A stretch of DNA of 64,000 bases, taken from assembly GCA_963765875.1 (NCBI GenBank), contig CAVXYK010000025.1, positions 204,965 through 268,964 on the forward strand. The letters are read 5' to 3'. Each line of letters begins with the position of its first letter. The stretch's first letter is position 1. The stretch is from JAWKOK01 sp963765875 (lineage in GTDB: Bacteria > Chloroflexota > Anaerolineae > Caldilineales > Caldilineaceae). Below, one piece after another: positions 57,964 through 64,000 of this stretch. The notes beneath the pieces are model-generated. The model saw nothing but the letters and a program-made list of their open reading frames with translations. It made no database searches and was not told where the DNA came from. Position numbers and translations under genes: made by a program.

Positions 57964-59637
57964 ATGAGCACTCAGGAGCACCACCCTGGCAACCCTACCC
58001 AATTCTCATTACTCGCGCCTTCACTCGCCATTGGCGCCCGATCTTGATTTTCTGCATTCTGCTCTGCACGGGCGTTCTGCTATACGCGTGCTGAGCCCTA
58101 CACGTTTTGGCGTGACCGGTATCGATTCAGGCATTTACGGCTACATGGGCTGGCGAATTCTCCATGGCGAGGTTCCCTACCTAGATATGTGGGAACGTCA
58201 TCCGCCGCTCATCTACTTCATCGACGCACTCGGCCTGTGGATCTGGGCTGGCTCCATGTGGGGCATATGGGTGCTCGAGTTCATATGTCTCTCTGGTGCG
58301 ACGCTAATCGGCTTTGACGTACTCAAGCGCGCCTTCGGCCTTCTTCCAGCGATCGGGGCGACTGTGATGTGGCTAGCGAGCTTGACTTTGGTCCTAAGCG
58401 GTGGCAACCGACCGGAGGAATACGCGGCTGATTCTGCAGTTCGGCGCACTGGCGCTGATCTGGCGAATCGAGTCGACAGATTGCAACCATGACATGGACT
58501 ATTTCTGGCTGGGACTACTAGGCAGCCTGGTGTTCATGTTGAAGCACAATCTGGTTGGAATTTGGGTTGCGTTCACAATCTATCTGTTGCTGAGCCATGC
58601 AGCATCCCGTCGCTGGCGCCCCCTTTTCCATGCGTTGGGAGCAATTGTACTTGGAACGGCAATCGCTATATTGCCCGCATTTTTTTACTTTGCGTTCAAT
58701 CGGGCCCTGCCGCAGCTCTGGGACGCGGTATTCCGCTTCACCCTCATCGATGCTTCAAGATCTTCGCTCATGACGCGTGCACGCTTCCTCAGTGGTGGAC
58801 AGAAGAACCTGTCCACCACTGGCATCTGGCTCCTGAGTGTAACGGCGTGGATCGCCGGCGCTTATCACATCTACCATGTCCGCATTCGGCTGGCAGCTAG
58901 AGACCGCTTTCTGCTCGTCGTGCTGATCGCATTCCCCATCGAATTGCTGCTCACGGCGGCTTCCGGCGGTGGATACGCCCATTATTTCATAGCATGGTTG
59001 CCGACAATGGCCATGCTCACCGGTTATCTATTCTACCTGATGATTGAGCCAAGCGGGCACGGGTTGGCAACAGGCAGAGCCGGCCGGGCCTCCGTCCATA
59101 CTCGGTTGTGGTTGCCCGCGCTCCTGGTCGCGGCTACGCTTCTACCGGTCGCGAAGCTTAGCCAAAAGCCTGCACCCGAATGCATTTCAAACCGATACAA
59201 GAAGCCAGATGTTCATCGAGGCTACAACCTACATCATCGATAACTCTGATGCCGTCGACTCGGTCTTGATCTGGTCAGATTATGGCACACATCTGAATTT
59301 TCAGGCGCGGAGACGTTCTCCCGTCCGGTTCACGTTTCAGCGGCCTCTATACACGCAAGCATATCAAGGTTCACAAGTCGCTGCGGAATTCGTAGCTGAC
59401 ATGAAGAAAGAAGCGCCCGTTCTGGTCATCGATACCATGACCAGTGCGATAGGGGAGTTCAACGTCACTGATTTCGGCCAACGACAGCAGATTTTCCACG
59501 GATGGGCAGATGATCCCCTCCAGGTGCATACCCCGATTCGCGAGATCGCCAACTACATGGCTGAGAGCTACCGCTTCCGAGAGGTTTTGCCTACATCAGG
59601 TTGGTTAGTCTACGAGCACATCGAACCCGACCAATGA
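57964..59637 (+). CDS. GT39-like membrane glycosyltransferase (several frameshifts)
   Basis: A polytopic membrane protein of roughly 550 residues. An N-terminal helix RPILIFCILLCTGVLLYA (near 58030-58090) is separated by a frameshift from the motif GVTGIDSGIYGYMGWRILHGEVPYLDMWERHPPLIYF, which resembles the D-x-G-x-Y and W-D-x-K-P-P loop of dolichyl-phosphate-mannose-type transferases (here HPP replaces KPP). More helices follow, then a second shift near 58425 and a third near 59180, before the soluble end (RSQMFIEATTYIIDN, ending EHIEPDQ). Donor and acceptor are unknown, probably a polyprenyl-phosphate sugar. The exact start is not clear because the frame is broken near 57960. It converges with the methyltransferase gene. 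Confidence 0.75.
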
Positions 59638-59652
59638 AATCAGACTATCAAT

Positions 59653-60831
59653 TCATGCAAAGCAACCTGAACCATGATTGTCTGAGACTAAAACTACCAG
59701 TTCATTCATTGCATCCTGCTCCGTAGCCCAAAGATCCGGGTGCTCGCTACTGAGGTTCGCTGCCAATTCGGTCAGAGATCGGCGCCCATCTACACGACTG
59801 AGGACAGCAAACAACACAACGCCACGCTTCGTGAGCGCCGGCCTATAGTTCGACGATCGTCGTATCAGAGAATCCTTGTCTTCATAGCTTCCTGCGAATG
59901 TGGACTGTCGATACTGCGCCAAAATGGGCGAGCTATCGCCCACATCACTTTGCTCGCGGATCGTTGTGTGCCACTGCCACATCGGTGACCCAGCAGATAC
60001 CTGTTTGCCACGCAGCATCAATTCGATCAGAAGACCCGAATCGACCTGCACGGGCTGTTCCAAGAGATAAACAAGATTATCCCATGATGGCAACCCTGGA
60101 GGATACGTAGAGAGAACCACGTCCTCGCTCAACGCTGCCTCGAACCATGCGCAATAGCCGTGCAGCATCCCTGTTGAGGAAGCAATGAACGAAAGTCGGG
60201 CATTCGGATGGTCAGACGGTTGAACATCTAATGTGTCAAGCCGGTAAGCCGTTTTCGGATCAGCAAGAAATCTCGCCTTGGCGCGGATATTTTGGGCGCG
60301 TTATGCACCAGTTCGCGGACCGAAGCGAAATTTAGTTCATATTCTTCAAACGGTGGAAAGTCAAACTTGGTGTACTGCTCGGGTAGTTCTACCGGAGCGA
60401 CAAGCAATTCTATCCATTGCGGTACCAGCCTGCCATCAGGCTTCAGGAAACGATCTCGACAGAGAGCTGTCAGTTCTTCAATACTCTGTCCAATGACTGC
60501 TTTGGACACGATCTCGGATATGATGACATCCACTTGTTCGGGGAATATCGATCTGCCGGACATCTTGATTAAGAAAAACGATTCGGTCACTGAGGCCGTT
60601 TTCCTCAGCCAGACTTCGCGTAACATTCACAATCTCCGTTCGTTCCACCGCATAGACTCTTCTGCGCCAGCCTGACAGGCGAAGAATGCCAGCAAGCCGC
60701 TTCCAGTGCCGATATCAAGCACAACATCACCTTCCCGGACCGTACTCCATAATAGCTTGGCGATACGCGTGCGAGCGTTGCTTATCATTAATCAGAAGGC
60801 GATGAAATTCCAGACTAGAATAGTCTGCCAT
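59653..60831 (-). CDS. PRMT-like methyltransferase with PqqD-like C-terminal domain (several frameshifts)
   Basis: Start ATG 60831. Across frames the protein reads FHRLLINDKQRSHAYRQAI (PRMT N-terminal helix), VLDIGTGSGLLAFFACQAGA (SAM motif I), RVYAVERTEIVNVTRSLAEENGL, then VDVIISEIVSKAVIGQSIEEL in the place of the double-Glu loop of protein arginine methyltransferases; the first Glu is present but the second is replaced by Gln. The C-terminal barrel has FIASSTGMLHGYCAWFEAAL and VVLSTYPPGLPSWDNLVYLL, as in PRMTs. After this, YRPALTKRGVVLFAVLSRVDGRRSLTELAANL resembles a PqqD/RRE-type winged helix that binds leader peptides. Its target could be a peptide or protein; the neighbouring HprK-like kinase fits that idea. 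Four or more frameshifts lie within the gene, probably errors. Confidence 0.6.
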
Positions 60832-61070
60832 CTCTGCATCCTTTCTAGATCGATTGAATCAAGACATAGTATCCCGGACCTATTATATGCGCCTGCACGG
60901 AATCTATGCTCAACTGCACGAATCTTCGGTAAATCCGGTCTCCATCGTCGATGATTGTGACTGTTCTCGCAAGCTATGCTGGACAAGATTCGAGGAAGAA
61001 GCGGTGCACTACGGTTATCTACGAGTCCAAGATGGACGAAAATGTATCTTGTCGAGTCGCTCACGCTCAT
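60792..61070 (-). CDS. short unrecognised reading frame between kinase and methyltransferase genes
   Basis: ATG at 61070 overlaps the kinase stop (ATGA), and the frame stays open for 92 codons to 60792. Its composition is mixed and gives no family. Another frame in this interval reads TVTIIDDGDRIYRRFVQLSIDSVQAHIIGPGYYVLIQSI in pieces and looks more protein-like, so the gene, if real, is probably also frameshifted. The position and coupling suggest a small third component. I do not assign a function. Confidence 0.3.
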   Translation of the reverse strand: MSVSDSTRYIFVHLGLVDNRSAPLLPRILSSIACENSHNHRRWRPDLPKIRAVEHRFRAGAYNRSGILCLDSIDLERMQRWQTILVWNFIAF

Positions 61071-62051
61071 CTTCGCGTATCGTCGAGAATCGCATGGTAT
61101 GTTCGCTCGAGGTACTCAAACCCACTGGGATAAATAAGCCGCCGTATAGGCACCTGCTGAACAAGATCGGCAAAAAAGGAGAGTCGTTGTGCCTGCAAAC
61201 CGGCTGCCTTGACCAAGCTAGCCACAAACGAGTGGCGCACGAGTTCAATAACGGTCTCAGCCGCGTGATCGCGACAATCTCAATCTGCGTACCCCATTCG
61301 GCAGGATCCCGACGTTCCGGGATGTAGATGGCGGCAATCGGCTTGGGGTTGCCACAGAATGTACCAAAGCCGCTTTGGCGGCCCAACAAAAACTCTGCGC
61401 TTGGAGACTTCAGGGTGGACAAGAGGAAGATTTTTATAGCAGCCGAGGAAGTGCATCGCCTCATTCGGCCACATGCGCATGGTTGGGTAACCAGGGCGAC
61501 CACAAAACGTGCCCTCACCATCACATTCGATAGGCAGGATGTCATCAGTCAATAGCTGATGGCCGGCCTGCATGAAGCTGGCCGCCAAAGATGACTTACC
61601 GCCACCGTTATTGGACAGGAAGCCGATGGCTTCATCCCGGTGTACGACTGCCGAGCCGTGTAGAGCAGGAATGCCGGCCAACTCAAGCCAGAGCGACATC
61701 ATCGCGCCGAGAAAGAATATCTCTGACCATGGACTCGCGCGTTTCGTCGAGCAACCGGCACTGAATACGATCCGGCCGTAGCACAAAATCAGCGAAGCCG
61801 ACACAGTGCAGGATGGTACAGTCAGGATGTTGTACCATTGAGAAGCGAACCGTCCCGTCCTCGTTTCGCAAAAGCATGGATGGCTCAACGATGATCTTTT
61901 CCTCATCCAGCGAGGCGGCGCCGATACGTTCAAGAACAAGCTCTGGCTGGCCGGCAGTATCAGCCAGGCGGCTGACAAAGCGGAAATCCGACTGGCAGGG
62001 AACGTTAAAAAGTTGGGCGATGCGATCTGAATTGGGCTTGATCTGAGACAC
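61067..62051 (-). CDS. HprK-like P-loop Ser kinase (several frameshifts)
   Basis: Start GTG 62051 (MSQIKPNSDRIAQLFNVPC). The N-terminal 120 residues end near RESMVRDI, then a frameshift leads to AGIPALHGSAVVHRDEAIGFLSNNGGGKSSLAASFMQAGHQLLTDDILPIE: an HPr kinase-like P-loop (NNGGGKSS, with Ser where the first Gly usually stands) followed by the GHxLLTDD motif that binds Mg. Two further shifts lead through AEFLLGRQSGFGTFCGNPKPIAAIYIPERRD and VIELVRHSFVASLVKAAG to the end near TGA 61067. Standalone HprK-related kinases of this size are found in peptide-modification clusters such as lasso-peptide loci, where they phosphorylate the peptide. The pairing with the PqqD-tailed methyltransferase supports this, but no precursor peptide or cyclase is visible. 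Confidence 0.7.
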
Positions 62052-62231
62052 AATTACGGATAAGACCTCTTTTTTTTACCGGTTCCGGCATTTTCTGCGC
62101 TCAGAAGAAACTACTCACTCGAAGGCAGAAACGATTACCCGAAACGGTATCGTGCTGATACGTTACCAAGCCTACAAAAAGCTGAGGGCTCAGAGGTGAT
62201 ACCCCTGAACCCTCAGCTTGCATTCTATATT

Positions 62232-62260
62232 TTGCCGATGACGGTCATTGTCATCGGCAA
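62232..62260 (-). terminator. terminator-like hairpin after the secreted-protein gene
   Basis: ttgccgatgac pairs with gtcatcggcaa, 7-base loop, followed on the minus strand by aaaatatagaatg. Directly downstream of the minus-strand gene ending at 62268. A weaker pair, aagctgaggg/ccctcagctt, lies at 62175-62218. Confidence 0.65.
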
Positions 62261-62267
62261 CCGAAAA

Positions 62268-64000
62268 CTATGGCGTCGGTGGCGGCGTGCAGTCAAGCGT
62301 ACCGACCGCATCGATCGATGCCTCCCAGGATCCAGCCGTTGATGTACTTGCTGTCGTTCTTCTTGCCGTCACCCGCAGGTTTGCCACAATCCTCCGGCCC
62401 GTCCATATCGTCGTCCGAGCACGACATATGGAAAACGGATTCGCCTGTCGTTCCATCAGCGAATTCGATTTCCCAGTAGCATCATTGCCGTCCTTAGGTG
62501 CATAGCCACTGACAGACACTTCTGTACCCTTTGTGATATTGGAGGCTACACTCGGGAACAGTTCAATCTCACCCGGATTATCCTTCCATGCTCTGAGCGA
62601 GGCAATCGTTTGTGTGCCATCCCAGATCATGGTCAACTCATCCAGGGGTTTCTCCAGGCCAGTCGCCTCCGCCACCCTGCGACGTCCATTCGACCTGACA
62701 GCCTTCCTCGAAGACAACAAGAATCGAGTAGTCGCCACCCTTATTCTTATCCTTGAACTCAATAATGAAGCTTGTCGTGATCACCAGACTTGATTTCTGG
62801 CCATCCTTCACTTCACCCTTGAAGTCGGAGTCGTCAAAGGTTGCAGGCGAAGCCTTGCCGGTGCCATCCTTGAAGATCTCCTTTCTCGTCCAACTTGATT
62901 TTGTCGATATTGCCCTTGATACCGGAAGGCCATGTAACCGAAATGCTGGAGATGGTAATAACCTCATCGCCCAGGTTCTTCAACTCCCATTCGATCTTGT
63001 CGTCCTTCAGCTCGAGCGGCTTGTGCTCGCCGACTTCACAGGGTGGCTCCTCTCCGACAACTACAGAGGCGGAAGCGTTGGCCGTACACTGTGCGACGCC
63101 CACGAAACCAGTAGCTCTGACCCGCATTGTCGGTGTTCTCATCGATGAAGACGTCTTCGACCACCCACTCAGCGGTCTCACCAGCAGGTAGCGTCACGCC
63201 CTGTGGGGCCAAGAATCCAAGTTCAGTGTCAAACAGGGTAACGTCAATGACCTCACTCGCATTCGCGTTCGTGACCGAGTACCTATAGGTGACGTCATCA
63301 CCGCCGGCAGGCACTTCACACCGGTTGCCCGAAGATGAAGGAGCGAGACGATGGTTCCATTCTTGTCGATGAAGTCAACCACCAGCCAGGTGGGCGACGG
63401 GTTCGCCCTTTTCGACGTTCGCCGGGTTCGGTGACTTGCCGTCCAGTGGCGCAGGCAGTCCGGCCTCATAGACTGCCGAACAACTTGTGTGGATGATCTC
63501 CTCGTACTCGTAGTCGGCATCGTTGGTGATGACAATGCTCATATTCGCGCCGATGGAGAATCGGTTAGCCTCATCGCCGGAGCCACCGATGGTCCAGCTG
63601 TTCTGGCTCGGATCTGTCAGTTCCATGCCTGCGGTGAGAAGCGGCACATTGTAGACCACGCTGCCATTCTTCTTGCCGGTGATGGTCACCGTAGCATTTT
63701 CGACATCTGGACCTGTATAGCGCAGGGTCGTGGCCACGATGGCCGATTCACAGAGCAGGTCACCAGGCTGTACACTTACCTCACAGGTCTTAGTGACATC
63801 AAGCGTACATTCCCCGCCAGCGGGAATCATGTCGTACTCAGAATGGACAAACAGGTTATTCCAACCGTCTGCCCCGAATATTCGCCAGGTGTAAGCCCCA
63901 GAAGGCAAGTTGGGACCGTTTTGTCCGCTGCAAGAACACCAGCGTCCTGCTTTCCGATCCGGAACAACTCCCATTCGAGGTTGCCCGACGGATCCGCATT
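62268..64000 (-). CDS. large secreted repeat protein, partial, heavily frameshifted
   Basis: The gene runs off the window end, so only its C-terminal part is seen. Pieces in alternating frames join into one protein: NADPSGNLEWELFRIGK, GPNLPSGAYTWRIFGADGW, DVTKTCEVSVQPGDLLCESAIVATTLRYTG, VVDFIDKNGTIVSLLHL, TYRYSVTNANASEVIDVTLFDTELGFL, VAQCTANASASVVVGEEP, WELKNLGDEVITISSISVTW and WDGTQTIASLRAWKDNPGE. These are DUF11-like or SpaA-like beta-sandwich repeats with paired Cys. The end, HMSCSDDDMDGPEDCGKPAG then GTLDCTPPPTP, is Cys- and Pro-rich. It is a surface protein of the kind seen at 32.5-34.2 kb. At least five indels are needed. The true end is TAG at 62268. Confidence 0.7.

Overview
The window looks like a bacterial chromosome piece of about 57% GC by eye. 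The gene complement (DUF2079 membrane proteins, type 2 IPP isomerase, SpaA-like secreted proteins with LysM, a HipA-like kinase with DUF3037, many GTG/TTG starts, dense intergenic palindromes) is most like Chloroflexota of the Anaerolineae/Caldilineae type. That placement is inference from gene content, not from a marker gene. I saw no rRNA, tRNA, CRISPR, transposase or phage gene. About 53 protein genes are supported.

Layout: 0-10.6 kb holds a partial VIT-domain protein, two ABC exporters, a GrdB-family selenoprotein gene with an in-frame TGA, a PAP2-VanZ-like membrane phosphatase and ftsH. 10.8-23.8 kb is mostly minus strand: SMR/DMT-like transporter, phosphofructokinase, a coupled heme pair (AhbD-like radical SAM protein plus HemY-type oxidase), an enolase-superfamily enzyme with an M81 metallopeptidase, ftsK and a membrane GAF/HTH regulator. 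24-32 kb holds a fasciclin lipoprotein, a P-loop ATPase followed by a second enolase-superfamily enzyme, a double-GNAT protein, the HipA-like/DUF3037 pair, and isoprenoid genes (polyprenyl synthase, type 2 IPP isomerase). 32-46 kb holds a secreted SpaA-LysM protein, a glycosyltransferase, a MazG-like protein, a toxin-antitoxin pair joined to a sugar-nucleotide epimerase, a MOSC protein, a DegT aminotransferase, a DUF2079 membrane protein and an old-yellow-enzyme gene. 45.5-53.9 kb holds two unrecognised proteins, two tandem glgC paralogs (the second probably non-catalytic), an LtaS-like membrane enzyme and a YceI lipoprotein. 54-64 kb holds a sulfatase, glutamine-dependent NAD synthetase, a GT39-like membrane protein, a PRMT-like methyltransferase with a PqqD-like tail beside an HprK-like kinase, and a secreted repeat protein running off the end.

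Two themes cross the window. First, at least a dozen otherwise well-conserved genes are cut by single-base frameshifts, becoming dense after about 54 kb. Because housekeeping genes such as ftsH, nadE and glgC are affected and the reading continues perfectly in the next frame, these look like sequence errors rather than pseudogenes; I annotated such genes as single units. Second, intergenic spaces are filled with palindromic, dispersed repeat families, including a MITE-like element seen at about 6.0-6.4 kb and 43.2-43.5 kb.

The most notable biology is the selenoprotein gene (TGA followed by an excellent SECIS-like hairpin, with no frame change) and the PRMT/PqqD-like plus HprK-like pair, which resembles a peptide-modification module without a recognised precursor.
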